Of a DNA stretch of 64,000 nt, positions 8,250 to 17,056 are shown piece after piece. Below the pieces are notes generated by a model. It was not told the origin of the DNA and did not search any database. It saw only the letters and a program-made list of their open reading frames with translations. Both the position numbers and the translations under genes were made by a program. Every line of letters begins with the position of its first letter. Positions within the stretch are counted from its first letter, which is position 1. The DNA is from Enterococcus hulanensis (GTDB lineage: Bacteria; Bacillota; Bacilli; Lactobacillales; Enterococcaceae), in NCBI RefSeq assembly GCF_005405485.1, contig NZ_BJED01000007.1, positions 1 through 64,000 on the forward strand, read 5' to 3'.

Positions 8250-9575
8250 ATGGAAAAATATGATGTTATCGTGATCGGCAGCGGTCCAGCTGGAAACTCC
8301 GCTGCCTATGCTTTAAAAGAAAAAGGAAAAACTGTAGCGATTATCGAATCGGATCTGTGGGGCGGCACCTGTCCAAACCGCGGCTGTGATCCCAAAAAAA
8401 TGCTGATGAGCGGCGTAGAGGCGCAAAAGCGGATCGAAACCATGATCGGCAAAGGCTTTGAACAAACACCAAAGCTCGTTTGGGAAGATTTGATGACCTT
8501 TAAGAAAAGTTATACAGATAGTGTTCCACAAAATACCAAGGATGGATTGGACGCTGCAGAGATTGATCGTTATCAAGGTCAAGCAAGTTTTATCGATGCC
8601 AACCATATTATTATTGACGATCAAAGTTTAGAGGCGGATCAATTTTTGCTAGCGACTGGTCAGCGCCCTGCTGTCTTATCAATTGAAGGACAAGACCTGC
8701 TGCAAAGCAGTACAGATTTTCTTGCTTTGGAACATTTGCCGAAAACAATCGTCTTTATTGGTGCCGGCTATATCGCATTTGAATTAGCTGTGATCGCTAA
8801 TGCTGCTGGTTCTGAGGTGCATATCATTCATCATAATGATCGTCCGTTAAAGGAATTTGATCAAGAGTTGGTGACGGATTTAGTCGAACACATGAAATCC
8901 GCCGGTATTGAGTTTCATTTTAATGTTGATACAAAAGCGGTAGAGTTGCTGCATCCAAATTATCGCATTACTGGTGAGAATTTTGAATTAGTAGCTGACA
9001 TGGTTATTGGAGCAACTGGTCGAATTCCGAATGTCGAAGGCTTGGAGTTAGCAAAGGCTGGTGTCGACTATGATAACAAAGGAATTAAAGTTGATGATTA
9101 TTTACGTACCTCGCAGCAAAATATTTTTGCCTGCGGCGATGTGTTGGCAAAGAGTCAGCCAAAACTAACTCCTGTGGCTGGCTTTGAAGCAGGCTATGTC
9201 GTCAATGCAATGGATGGTGATAACGAAGCGATCGAGTATCCATTGATTCCAACGATCGTTTTCGGGGATCAGCGTTTGGCTCGCATTGGATTAAGCGAAA
9301 GAGAGCTTGCGGCTCATTCGGAAAAATATCATTCAAAAACCACGGATTTATCTAGCTGGTACACCTATCATCGAATCAATGATCAAGGTGCCAAAATCAA
9401 AATTGTTTATGATGAAGAGAATAAAATCGTTGCGGTTACTTGTTTAAGTCAATTAGCAGATGAAGTTATCAATTATCTTTTGATCGCTCTAACGAAAAAA
9501 ATGACTCATGAGGAAGTTGAAAAATATATTTTTGCTTACCCAAGTCCAGCGAGCGATCTTTCATATTTTATTTAA
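8250..9575 (+). CDS. Glutathione-reductase-like flavoprotein with atypical C-terminus
   Basis: This 441-residue pyridine-nucleotide disulfide oxidoreductase is the third gene of the importer operon, with a 2-bp gap. The FAD Rossmann motif (VIGSGPAG) is at residues 9-16, the redox pair C41-PNRG-C46 precedes DPKK, a second NAD(P) motif (FIGAGYIAFELA) is near 170-180, and the FAD-binding ACGDV motif is near 292. The catalytic HPTxxE of glutathione or lipoamide reductases is replaced at the C-terminus by YPSPASD, so the His-Glu pair is missing. Linkage to a probable thiol importer suggests reduction of an imported thiol or disulfide, but the substrate is unknown. A terminator follows. Confidence 0.75.
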   Translation: MEKYDVIVIGSGPAGNSAAYALKEKGKTVAIIESDLWGGTCPNRGCDPKKMLMSGVEAQKRIETMIGKGFEQTPKLVWEDLMTFKKSYTDSVPQNTKDGLDAAEIDRYQGQASFIDANHIIIDDQSLEADQFLLATGQRPAVLSIEGQDLLQSSTDFLALEHLPKTIVFIGAGYIAFELAVIANAAGSEVHIIHHNDRPLKEFDQELVTDLVEHMKSAGIEFHFNVDTKAVELLHPNYRITGENFELVADMVIGATGRIPNVEGLELAKAGVDYDNKGIKVDDYLRTSQQNIFACGDVLAKSQPKLTPVAGFEAGYVVNAMDGDNEAIEYPLIPTIVFGDQRLARIGLSERELAAHSEKYHSKTTDLSSWYTYHRINDQGAKIKIVYDEENKIVAVTCLSQLADEVINYLLIALTKKMTHEEVEKYIFAYPSPASDLSYFI

Positions 9576-9602
9576 AACAGAGGGTAGCCTCTGTTTTTTT
9601 TC
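9574..9602 (+). terminator. Terminator of the importer/flavoprotein operon
   Basis: AAAACAGAGG (9574-9583) pairs with CCTCTGTTTT (9588-9597), with a T tail. Its left arm includes the stop codon. Confidence 0.85.
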
Positions 9603-9649
9603 ATGCAGATATGCTAAAGTTTACGAAAATACGTTCCCATGGTGAGATT

Positions 9650-10336
9650 ATGAAAACAACATTAACCCAAGAAATCGAAAAGGCTTTGTATTATTATTGT
9701 TTGGAACTCGGCGGTATCGTAGTCGAAGAGGTAACGATGCCAGACGAACAAGGAATCGTTGATACGTTGGCTTGCTTCTTTAAGCCAAATGCTACGGAAT
9801 GGCGCTGCTATGAACTAAAGGTTACAAAAGCAGATTTCTATTCTAAGGCAAAGCTATCTTTTATCGGTCATTACAATTATTTCGTATTAACGGAGGAGCT
9901 TTATAAAAAGGTTCAAGACGATATACCAAATGAAATCGGCGTTTTAATATATCGGCCATATACGCAGGCTGAGGATTTACCCGCTGATGGCACCTTCTTC
10001 ATAGCCAAAAAGCCTTTAAGAAGAGAGTTGCTCGTGGCAGAAACAGCCTTGACTCAGCGATTTATGGCTTCTTTATTTCGAGAAGTTCAAAAAGCTAAGA
10101 GAATGTCATATGGTACGAGCTTTTTCTCAACTGAACAGCTTTATAAAGAATTGCGACGGCGTCTGGACGAAAAGGATCACCTGCAGGAGAATAACTATTA
10201 TCAACGATTTATTGAAGATGTTCAGTCCGCTCGAATTGAGAGTCTGGAAGAAGAGCTTCGGGCATTAGAACAGGATTACGAGTTTTTACGTCAACAAAGA
10301 CAGGTTCGTCGTCGTCCGACTGAACCATTGGAGTGA
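9650..10336 (+). CDS. MmcB-like PD-(D/E)XK nuclease-fold protein
   Basis: The 228-residue protein starts at ATG 9650 behind GGTGAG; an earlier in-frame ATG at 9611 overlaps a TATGCT -10-like box and is unlikely. The N-terminal half shows the spacing of a restriction-endonuclease-like core: VVEEV, then D in GIVDTLACFF, then E-L-K in CYELKVTKADF, followed by GHYNYFVL and IGVLIY. This is the pattern of MmcB-related DNA repair proteins. The C-terminal third (about 150-225) is a charged coiled coil. It is coupled to the sce7725-like gene 4 bp downstream. A DNA-processing role is likely; activity is not shown. Confidence 0.65.
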   Translation: MKTTLTQEIEKALYYYCLELGGIVVEEVTMPDEQGIVDTLACFFKPNATEWRCYELKVTKADFYSKAKLSFIGHYNYFVLTEELYKKVQDDIPNEIGVLIYRPYTQAEDLPADGTFFIAKKPLRRELLVAETALTQRFMASLFREVQKAKRMSYGTSFFSTEQLYKELRRRLDEKDHLQENNYYQRFIEDVQSARIESLEEELRALEQDYEFLRQQRQVRRRPTEPLE

Positions 10337-10340
10337 TTCG

Positions 10341-11252
10341 ATGTATTATCCATATTTACGAGGGAAGCAATTTGATCTATTAGCGATTAACACTTTGATC
10401 AAAGAAGAGCGCTGGTCAAAAAACATTCGTCCAATTATTCAACCAGTTCGTGATTCACCTACATTAAAAAAGACGATTGAGCTGTTTGATAGAAACGATA
10501 TGATTTGTTATTTAATCATGAATCCGCAAGTTGGGACCGCGAAGCTTTTTGTGGACAAGCGCTTTGAGTGGACATTAAGAGAAGCTTCAAGTGTTAAAAA
10601 GGCGGAAATCGTGACTCAAGAAAATCCTTTTGAAGCGGAATTGTATTTGTTTAATGCTCATTCACCGCGGAAGAAGTCTCAGCTTGCGATTAAAAACGAG
10701 GCTGTATCGGTTATTCCGGATCAAGGAAGATTTAGAATTTTAGATGTACCAAATAAAATTTTACTCAGAGAAGCTTTTCAAGCGAAAAAAAATGTTGCCA
10801 ATTACGGTGAAAAGGCGGATGATTTTTATAGCGACGAACACCTTTTTTTGGAGCCGGATTCATTGGGGTTCAGTGACTATACTATTGAAGGCAGCCGTTA
10901 TTTTGATAAAGGCGGACCTAGTCGTGCGATCGCCATTCACATTAGCTATTTTGATGCGTATCTTAATTTAAGAGTCAAACATTTCGTGTCAGATAGTAAT
11001 GAGAATGCCCAAGACCAAGGTGGTAAATTTTTCGAAGCACTGGATAAATTAGCTGACTGGTATTCCCGTAATCAAGATCAGCTATTGCTGACGCTTGGTT
11101 TAGAGGAATTACTGCATTACCGGGAAACAAAAAAATTTCCAGGTTTAGGAACAATCAAGAAATGGACACTGGCGCATCATTTAGAATTGATTGGCGCTTT
11201 TTTAGAGCAAGGCGATCATTGGCAGAGAGGATGGAAGAAAAATGGGATATGA
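10341..11252 (+). CDS. sce7725-like protein
   Basis: The 303-residue protein opens MYYPYLRGKQFDLLAI, the hallmark of the sce7725 family, whose function is not established. The rest is an alpha/beta protein (IRPIIQPV near 30-37) with a central Asp/Tyr-rich segment and a helical C-terminus. The start ATG follows the preceding stop by 4 bp, so the two are probably translated together. Families of this type are found next to nuclease-fold genes, which fits the MmcB-like neighbour. It overlaps the next ORF by 11 bp. I infer a functional unit with its upstream partner. Confidence 0.65.
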   Translation: MYYPYLRGKQFDLLAINTLIKEERWSKNIRPIIQPVRDSPTLKKTIELFDRNDMICYLIMNPQVGTAKLFVDKRFEWTLREASSVKKAEIVTQENPFEAELYLFNAHSPRKKSQLAIKNEAVSVIPDQGRFRILDVPNKILLREAFQAKKNVANYGEKADDFYSDEHLFLEPDSLGFSDYTIEGSRYFDKGGPSRAIAIHISYFDAYLNLRVKHFVSDSNENAQDQGGKFFEALDKLADWYSRNQDQLLLTLGLEELLHYRETKKFPGLGTIKKWTLAHHLELIGAFLEQGDHWQRGWKKNGI

Positions 11253-11901
11253 AGATGAAGATTTTATTGTTAGACAGGCCAAACAAATGGGAGAGGTTTT
11301 AGGCGGAATTCTAGGAAAGAAAGATGCGGAAGCAATTCTTTCATTTGGTGACGAAGCCAAAACCAGCGAACAAAATGAACCAACATTTATTTTCCGTCCA
11401 AGTACAATAGCGGATATACCAGCAATTGGAATTATTATCAATGAAGCGAAACAATATTTGAAGGAGCAAGGTTCGCCGCAATGGCAAGATGGACACGAAC
11501 CCCATGAAGGAGTGATTCGTGAAGATATACAAAAAAAAGCCAGCTATGTGCTGACTTTAGAAGATGAGGTCGTTGGAACGATCGCCTTAATCGCTGAAAA
11601 CGATCCTGTCTATGAAGCTATTGAAGGCAATTGGCAAGGTGAAGGACCTTATGTTTCTTTGCATCATGTCGCGGTTAGTCAAAAGCATCGCGGAATCGGG
11701 TTAGGTAAAAATTTATTGACGTTGGCAGTCAAGCAGGCTCAAGCTTTAGGCTATGAAGATATCCGAATTGATACATACCCTGCCAATCAGCCTATGCTTA
11801 GCCTTATCGAAAAATGCGGTTTTACTTATTGCGGTATGGTCCATTTTCCATTTGAACATGGCGAACGCAAAGCCTTTCAGTTAATTCAAAGCTTGACGTA
11901 A
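11242..11901 (+). CDS. GNAT acetyltransferase with an extra N-terminal segment
   Basis: The 219-residue protein has a GNAT N-acetyltransferase domain from about residue 48 to the end (FRPSTIADIPAI..., VSLHHVAVSQKHRGIGLGKNLL, an acetyl-CoA-binding R/Q-x-x-G-x-G/A pattern, and CGF near the end). The first 40 residues (DEDFIVRQAKQMGEVLGGILGKKDAE) are not part of GNAT and resemble the start of DUF6483-type small proteins. No start codon exists at the domain junction, so this is a real fusion. It begins inside the sce7725-like gene (11-bp overlap), and its 3' end overlaps the convergent kinase gene by 21 bp. Confidence 0.75.
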   Translation: MGYEDEDFIVRQAKQMGEVLGGILGKKDAEAILSFGDEAKTSEQNEPTFIFRPSTIADIPAIGIIINEAKQYLKEQGSPQWQDGHEPHEGVIREDIQKKASYVLTLEDEVVGTIALIAENDPVYEAIEGNWQGEGPYVSLHHVAVSQKHRGIGLGKNLLTLAVKQAQALGYEDIRIDTYPANQPMLSLIEKCGFTYCGMVHFPFEHGERKAFQLIQSLT

Positions 11902-12423
11902 TTGACGCAGCATCTCATCTAAAGAAGTTTCGGCATCGATTTCGATCAGATTTGGATATTTTTTCAAACGGGCCAAGCTCTCTTGATCTTCTTGAAAAAT
12001 GGCCAAGCGCCGATCCAAGTTTTCTGAAGTGGCTCGCTTTTCTAGTCTGGCGATCATCGTTTCTTTAGAAATATTGATCCAGATTGGAACCATCTGATCA
12101 CCAAAGATACGATGCAAGTTAACAAAGCCTGTCGTCGTGATTGGATCGTAACAGTCACCAGCAGCTAAAGCATCGCGCAAGGTCGCCTTGGCAATACCAT
12201 AAAAATGTTCGTCATAAACATCATATTCAGCAAATTGATCGTGATTGACCATCTGCTTGAATTCTTTCTTCGATACAAAGTAGTAATCACGCCCGTGTTC
12301 TTCACCTTCACGAGGGGCACGCGTCGTATAAGAAATAATCTTTTGTTCAGTAGTAAAGGCTTTTTCGGCCAAGCTGGTTTTTCCAGAACCGCTCGGACCA
12401 ATGAATAAGTAACAATGATTCAT
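11881..12423 (-). CDS. Guanylate-kinase-like P-loop protein
   Basis: The 180-residue protein starts at the Met of MNHCYLF (12423) behind AAAGGAC. Walker A GPSGSGKTS is followed by TTRAPREGEEHGRDYYFV and FAEYDVYDEHFYG, matching the GMP-binding region of guanylate kinases. The second half (ITTTGFVNLHRIFGD...) is diverged, and the protein is about 25 residues shorter than housekeeping Gmk (about 205). It is therefore probably a paralogue with a different or relaxed nucleotide substrate. It is monocistronic, converging on the acetyltransferase with overlapping 3' ends and diverging from pbp5. Confidence 0.7.
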   Translation of the reverse strand: MNHCYLFIGPSGSGKTSLAEKAFTTEQKIISYTTRAPREGEEHGRDYYFVSKKEFKQMVNHDQFAEYDVYDEHFYGIAKATLRDALAAGDCYDPITTTGFVNLHRIFGDQMVPIWINISKETMIARLEKRATSENLDRRLAIFQEDQESLARLKKYPNLIEIDAETSLDEMLRQLRQALN

Positions 12424-12489
12424 AGTCAACACGTCCTTTTTTATAGTATAAAGAAAGAGGACGAAAGATGCTAGGGAGGGGACCCTTAT

Positions 12490-14514
12490 ATGGAAAGAAG
12501 TACACGTAATAAAAAAGGAACGAATAAACTCCCGATTATTATTATCGGTGTAATCATTGTGCTCATTGCAGGCTTTTTCGGTGTACGCGCATATCAAGCG
12601 AGCCAAGTTAAGAAGCAAGCAGAAGAAACGGTACAAACATTTGTTAAGAGTCTGCAAAAGGGCAAATATCAAGAAATGACTAAAAGCTTGAATGCTGATT
12701 CGATCAAGTCAAATGGCTATACTAAAAAACAAGTCGCTGAAAAATATCAGTCGATCTTTTCAGGTATTAGCGCCTCGAATATCAAGATGAAGAATCTAGC
12801 GGTGGATAAAGAGGGAGACGACTACCACTTTTCTTACGAATTATCCGTAAATACCGGTTTTGGTCAATTAAAGAATCAAAAATATTCTGGTACTTTGGCT
12901 GATGGCGGCAAAGAAATTAATTGGAAGCCGAATTTGATTTTCCCTGGTATGTCTGGCAAAGACAAAATTAACTATTCTGTCGATCCAGCTACACGGGGCG
13001 AGATATTAGATCGCAGCGGGCAAGGTCTTGCAACCAATGGAACAGTCTATCAATCAGGTGTCATCCCCCAAAATCTTGGTACGGGAGAAGATCGTACAGC
13101 CAAAATCGATGCGATCGCAAAAAGTTTGGATATTACTGCTAAAGATGTGGAAACGGCCTTAGCGCAAGGATGGGTTCAGGATGATTTCTTTGTTCCTTTG
13201 AAAACCACAGCAGAGGCACCAGCAGAAACTCCTGATGGTTTGGAAGTCAAAGAAACAACTGGGCGAACCTATCCATTAAAAGAAGCAGCTGCTCAATTAA
13301 TCGGGTATGTTGGTAAAGTCACAGCAGAAGATCTGAAGAAAAACAATGATCTGGCCAGTAACAGTTTGATTGGCCGAAGCGGTTTAGAGATGGCTTTAGA
13401 TAAACAACTGCGAGGAAAAGACGGCGGATCATTGGCGATCACAGATAGTAAAGGCAATGAGAAGAAAGTCTTACAAAAAATCGAGAAAAAAGATGGCGAA
13501 AATGTTAAATTGACGATCGACAGCCGTGCGCAGCAGATTGCTTATAATGGCTTGAATGGTCAGGCGGGTTCAAGTGTTGTGATGGCTCCGAAAACGGGAG
13601 ATTTATTAGTTGCAGCTAGTTCACCTAGTTTTGATCCCAACAAAATGACCAATGGAATCAGTCAAACTGATTACGATGCTTATAGCAACGACAGCAATCA
13701 ACCATTTATGAGTCGTTTTGCTACTGGGTATGCACCCGGCTCGACCTTTAAAACAATTACTGCAGCGATTGGCTTGGACGCGGGTACTTTGAATCCAAAC
13801 GAAGAATTAGCGATCAATGGACTGAAATGGCAAAAGGACAGTTCTTGGGGCTCTTATCAGGTAACTCGTGTCTCAGATGTTAGTCCTGTCAATTTAAGAA
13901 CAGCTTTAGTTTACTCGGATAATATCTACATGGCGCAAGAAACCTTGAAGATGGGAGAAAAAAACTTCCGAGCAGGCTTAAACAAATTCATTTTTGGCAA
14001 AGACTTAGATTTGCCGATCGCGATGGAAAAGGCCCAGATTTCAAGTAAAGACAGTTTTGATTCTGAAATTTTATTAGCAGATACTGGATATGGACAAGGA
14101 CAGTTACTGTTAAATCCAATTCAACAAATCACGGCATATTCTGTCTTTCCAAATAAAGGCACGATGGTCTATCCTAAATTGATTGCCGATAAAGAAACCA
14201 AAAACGAAAAAGATGTGGTCAAAGCAAGCTCTGCTGAGACGATCACTAATGATATGCAGGCAGTTGTCAGCGATGAAAATGGGACAGCACATAGTTTAGC
14301 TGCATTAAATACTCCATTGGCCGCAAAAACTGGTACTGCGGAGATCAAACAAAAGCAAGATGAAAAGGGACAAGAGAACAGTTTCTTGTATGCTTTTGAT
14401 TCAGAAAAACAAAATTATTCAGTCGTTGAATTTTTGGAAAATAAACCAGAGGGAACTTCTGCGACGGAACTTTCGAAAGATTTATTGACCTATTTGAATC
14501 AAACCTATCAATAA
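12490..14514 (+). CDS. pbp5: Low-affinity class B penicillin-binding protein (PBP5 type)
   Basis: This 674-residue transpeptidase cross-links peptidoglycan outside the membrane. It has an N-terminal membrane anchor (about 15-33), a MecA_N/NTF2-like domain (about 38-150), a dimerisation domain and a C-terminal transpeptidase. The active-site motifs are all present: S418-TFK, S476-DN and K613-TG. The transpeptidase segment is very close to E. faecium Pbp5, which has 678 residues. Enterococcal PBP5 gives intrinsic low beta-lactam affinity. Unlike the E. faecium ftsW-psr-pbp5 cluster, no psr precedes it; a kinase-like gene diverges instead. An LCP gene lies 23 kb away beside pheA. Confidence 0.93.
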   Translation: MERSTRNKKGTNKLPIIIIGVIIVLIAGFFGVRAYQASQVKKQAEETVQTFVKSLQKGKYQEMTKSLNADSIKSNGYTKKQVAEKYQSIFSGISASNIKMKNLAVDKEGDDYHFSYELSVNTGFGQLKNQKYSGTLADGGKEINWKPNLIFPGMSGKDKINYSVDPATRGEILDRSGQGLATNGTVYQSGVIPQNLGTGEDRTAKIDAIAKSLDITAKDVETALAQGWVQDDFFVPLKTTAEAPAETPDGLEVKETTGRTYPLKEAAAQLIGYVGKVTAEDLKKNNDLASNSLIGRSGLEMALDKQLRGKDGGSLAITDSKGNEKKVLQKIEKKDGENVKLTIDSRAQQIAYNGLNGQAGSSVVMAPKTGDLLVAASSPSFDPNKMTNGISQTDYDAYSNDSNQPFMSRFATGYAPGSTFKTITAAIGLDAGTLNPNEELAINGLKWQKDSSWGSYQVTRVSDVSPVNLRTALVYSDNIYMAQETLKMGEKNFRAGLNKFIFGKDLDLPIAMEKAQISSKDSFDSEILLADTGYGQGQLLLNPIQQITAYSVFPNKGTMVYPKLIADKETKNEKDVVKASSAETITNDMQAVVSDENGTAHSLAALNTPLAAKTGTAEIKQKQDEKGQENSFLYAFDSEKQNYSVVEFLENKPEGTSATELSKDLLTYLNQTYQ

Positions 14515-14569
14515 AATACTTGTCTGAAAAGCTGATGCTTGGTAAGATATCCAAGAAGGACGGTGTTTT

Positions 14570-14752
14570 ATGAACAAGCGACAACGAAAAAAAAGAGCAT
14601 ACAAACATTACATTCGAGCAATTTTTGAAGGCTACGAAAAAATGCTGGAGGATTCTAGTATCAAAGAATTACATTTCAGCTATTTAAAGGAAACGACGTA
14701 CTTGGAACGTGATGACCAAGATAAGATTCATTTTACAACCAAAGAAGATTGA
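14570..14752 (+). CDS. Small basic protein, unknown
   Basis: The 60-residue protein starts behind AAGGACGG, 55 bp after pbp5 and on the same strand, and ends just before a terminator. It may be the last gene of the pbp5 transcript. The N-terminus is very basic (MNKRQRKKRAYKHY) and the C-terminus acidic. There is no membrane segment and no recognised family. Confidence 0.6.
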   Translation: MNKRQRKKRAYKHYIRAIFEGYEKMLEDSSIKELHFSYLKETTYLERDDQDKIHFTTKED

Positions 14753-14759
14753 TCTTTAA

Positions 14760-14796
14760 AGACTTCTCAGCAAAGTAGGCTGAGAAGTCTTTTTTG
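14760..14796 (+). terminator. Terminator of the pbp5 unit
   Basis: A 12-bp stem (14760-14771 with 14779-14790) is followed by a T run. The 160 bp from here to the next gene hold no recognised ORF or clear consensus promoter. Confidence 0.9.
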
Positions 14797-14958
14797 ATAA
14801 AAAACATAGAAAATCAGACATTACCTCCAACTTAAGACCGAGAAAATAGTTAAGAGATTCTTAGCTTAGTAAATAATTGTTTAAAGAGAAGGGGTATGAG
14901 TAAGCAAAAATGCATAAATCAGCTAAAATATGAGTATTAAGATACGGGAGGCAATCAG

Positions 14959-15990
14959 ATGAAACTTCATAAATATATTTTACTAGCAGGCTTAGGTCTT
15001 TCACTAGGTGCTGGCCTAATCAATCAAACAAAAGTTCAGGCAGGGGATGGTGTCATCAATGAACGTTGGGGCAAACCAACTTTTGTCGCTGGGGCAGGAT
15101 TAAACCAGCAGCAGTTAGATGAAACTATGAATAAGCTTGGAATCAATCAAGACAGCGTTAAAATGGAAACAGCGACTGGCGCAGATTTAGTTAAATATTT
15201 GGGTTATGGCAGCGGAGACGACAGTGTGATGCTGAGCTCTGTCATGGTGAACCGCGAAGATCAAGGAAAAGGGATCAATGTGAAAATATTGACGCCGGAA
15301 AATATTACCCAGATTACCGCGGATCAATATAAGAACCCATTAGTTACCGCAGGTATTACTGATGCAACCGTCAAAGTTGCCAGTGTTGTGAAAGTAACAG
15401 GCGAGAGCGCTTTGACTGGTGTCTATAAGGCCTTTGAATCAAATGGTGAAACGGTTGATCCAGAACGGGCGCAATTGGCTCAAACGGAATTGGATACGAC
15501 CTCGGATGTTTCGCAATCAGTCGTAAATAAGGCCAATGAGCAAAGTCAAAATCAGAACTTGTCTGACAGTGAAAAAGAAAAAGCCGATGAAGCCTATAAG
15601 GCGCAGTTAAACCAAACATTGGTTGACATAAAAAAAGAGTTGGCAGAACTTAAAGAAAAACAAGGCGAACTAGCAACGAAAGAAGATGTTGAAAAAATTG
15701 TTAATGATGCCTTGGAAAAAAATAATTTATCACAATATGTTACGAAGGACGATATCAATCAATTAGTTGCTTTAGCAGAAAAATATCAAACGACTGATGG
15801 TGTATTAGACAAAGAATCGATCGAACAGCTTGATAAAATCAGCAGTGATTTTAAAGGAACCGTCAATAAGGTCTCTGATCAGCTTGGTAAATTCGGTGAT
15901 TCCCTCAAAGGAACATTAGAAGAGAATCAAGGGTTCTTCGCAAATCTATGGCAACAAATCAAAGATTTCTTCAGCGGATCATCAAAATAA
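14959..15990 (+). CDS. Secreted DUF1002 family protein
   Basis: The 343-residue exported protein has a signal peptide of about 28 residues (MKLHKYILLAGLGLSLGAG, cleavage near QAG-DG). A DUF1002 domain follows (about 30-200; GADLVKYLGYGSGDDSVMLSSV), then a Gln/Glu/Lys-rich coiled coil (about 205-300) and an amphipathic C-terminus (FFANLWQQIKDFFSG). Related Bacillus proteins (YpuA) are extracellular and of unknown function. ATG follows CGGGAGGC. It is a single-gene unit with its own terminator. Confidence 0.85.
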   Translation: MKLHKYILLAGLGLSLGAGLINQTKVQAGDGVINERWGKPTFVAGAGLNQQQLDETMNKLGINQDSVKMETATGADLVKYLGYGSGDDSVMLSSVMVNREDQGKGINVKILTPENITQITADQYKNPLVTAGITDATVKVASVVKVTGESALTGVYKAFESNGETVDPERAQLAQTELDTTSDVSQSVVNKANEQSQNQNLSDSEKEKADEAYKAQLNQTLVDIKKELAELKEKQGELATKEDVEKIVNDALEKNNLSQYVTKDDINQLVALAEKYQTTDGVLDKESIEQLDKISSDFKGTVNKVSDQLGKFGDSLKGTLEENQGFFANLWQQIKDFFSGSSK

Positions 15991-15992
15991 TT

Positions 15993-16037
15993 AAAAAAGA
16001 TTGTGTCATTTTTTAAGATTGACACAATCTTTTTTTA
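15993..16037 (+). terminator. Terminator of the DUF1002 gene
   Basis: A long stem (15993-16008 with 16020-16035) ends in a T run. The right arm includes the T tail and the left arm an A run, so it could also act on the minus strand. Confidence 0.9.
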
Positions 16038-16207
16038 CTTTCCTCAACAGTTTATGCTTATCATTAGGGCCTTGCTAGGGTAAAATAGAGAAGTGGGTTC
16101 CAATTCTAAAGCAAAAAATTAGATAATTTGCTTTGTGGGATTGGATCAAGAATAATTATGGTAATATTTATTATATAATTAATCAAAAAAATAAAGGAGG
16201 GTCTTAA

Positions 16208-17056
16208 ATGGAGACTCCAGAAAAAAAGGAAGAACTTCAAACTGAAACATCATTTGATTCAGTGAAAGAATCTGCTTCCGGTGTGTTAGGTGGGTTGATG
16301 GGACAGATCAGACGGTTGGAAGAGGCAATGAAAGCAGAGCGAATGGGCGATGTTTACCAAATCTACTGGAATGAATTGCCAGCTTCGATCCAGCAATCCA
16401 GCAATGCGAATCATGAGATTGATAATTTCTTGACAAGTAAGTTGGATCAAGAAATACAAAGGACGTTCCCATTTATGATCATGCGTGACGTTGTTTCACC
16501 CATTTTAATCAATTATCAGATCGGCAGCTATTATCGAGATCGCGCGGTCTTACAGGTGGATGCAACACAGCCTACTATAAAAATATTACCCGAAATTCGT
16601 GAGCAATGGGAAAAAGCCATGAAGGACGGCTATAAGGAACAACTGGCGGAGCTGCAAAATCAGCAGGATGACTTTGATGCAAAGACGATTGCTGCTCAGT
16701 CGGAATTGCGTGAGCTTAACGGCAAAATCGCTCATCAAGAAAAGCTTAAAGCAGATTTAGAAGAGACTAAAAGCTTTATGAACCGCAAGAAGATCGAAGA
16801 AGAAATCGAAGTAATCGATGACAAGCTGAAGGAATTGAAGCAGCAGCGTAGTCAATGGACACCTTTTGTCGGCGATCAGTTATCAGGCGAATCACAAAAA
16901 ATTGAATTGGCGAATCGCATTGCCAATCTTTCATTAGAACAGGCAATCGCAATAAAAGAATTGCGCTTGATCAAAAAACGCTTTGGCGGTTTAGAGGAAA
17001 TGGATGCCGCACTTGAGATTTTTATCAAGGATTTCTTAAATAGGGGGGCGGAATAA
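16208..17056 (+). CDS. Unknown coiled-coil protein, partner of the next gene
   Basis: The 282-residue protein follows AAAGGAGG. The N-terminus is disordered and acidic; residues about 55-125 look globular (FPFMIMRDVVSPILINYQIGSYY). A long coiled coil (about 150-215) and a helical tail follow. There is no signal peptide, membrane segment or known domain. Its stop overlaps the next start (TAATG), so the two are translationally coupled. I do not recognise the family; structural or scaffold roles are possible but unsupported. Confidence 0.65.
   Translation: METPEKKEELQTETSFDSVKESASGVLGGLMGQIRRLEEAMKAERMGDVYQIYWNELPASIQQSSNANHEIDNFLTSKLDQEIQRTFPFMIMRDVVSPILINYQIGSYYRDRAVLQVDATQPTIKILPEIREQWEKAMKDGYKEQLAELQNQQDDFDAKTIAAQSELRELNGKIAHQEKLKADLEETKSFMNRKKIEEEIEVIDDKLKELKQQRSQWTPFVGDQLSGESQKIELANRIANLSLEQAIAIKELRLIKKRFGGLEEMDAALEIFIKDFLNRGAE

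Noticed and set aside
9611-9650. ATG 9611 as start of the MmcB-like gene
   Set aside because: It overlaps a TATGCT -10-like element and has no ribosome binding site; ATG 9650 has GGTGAG.
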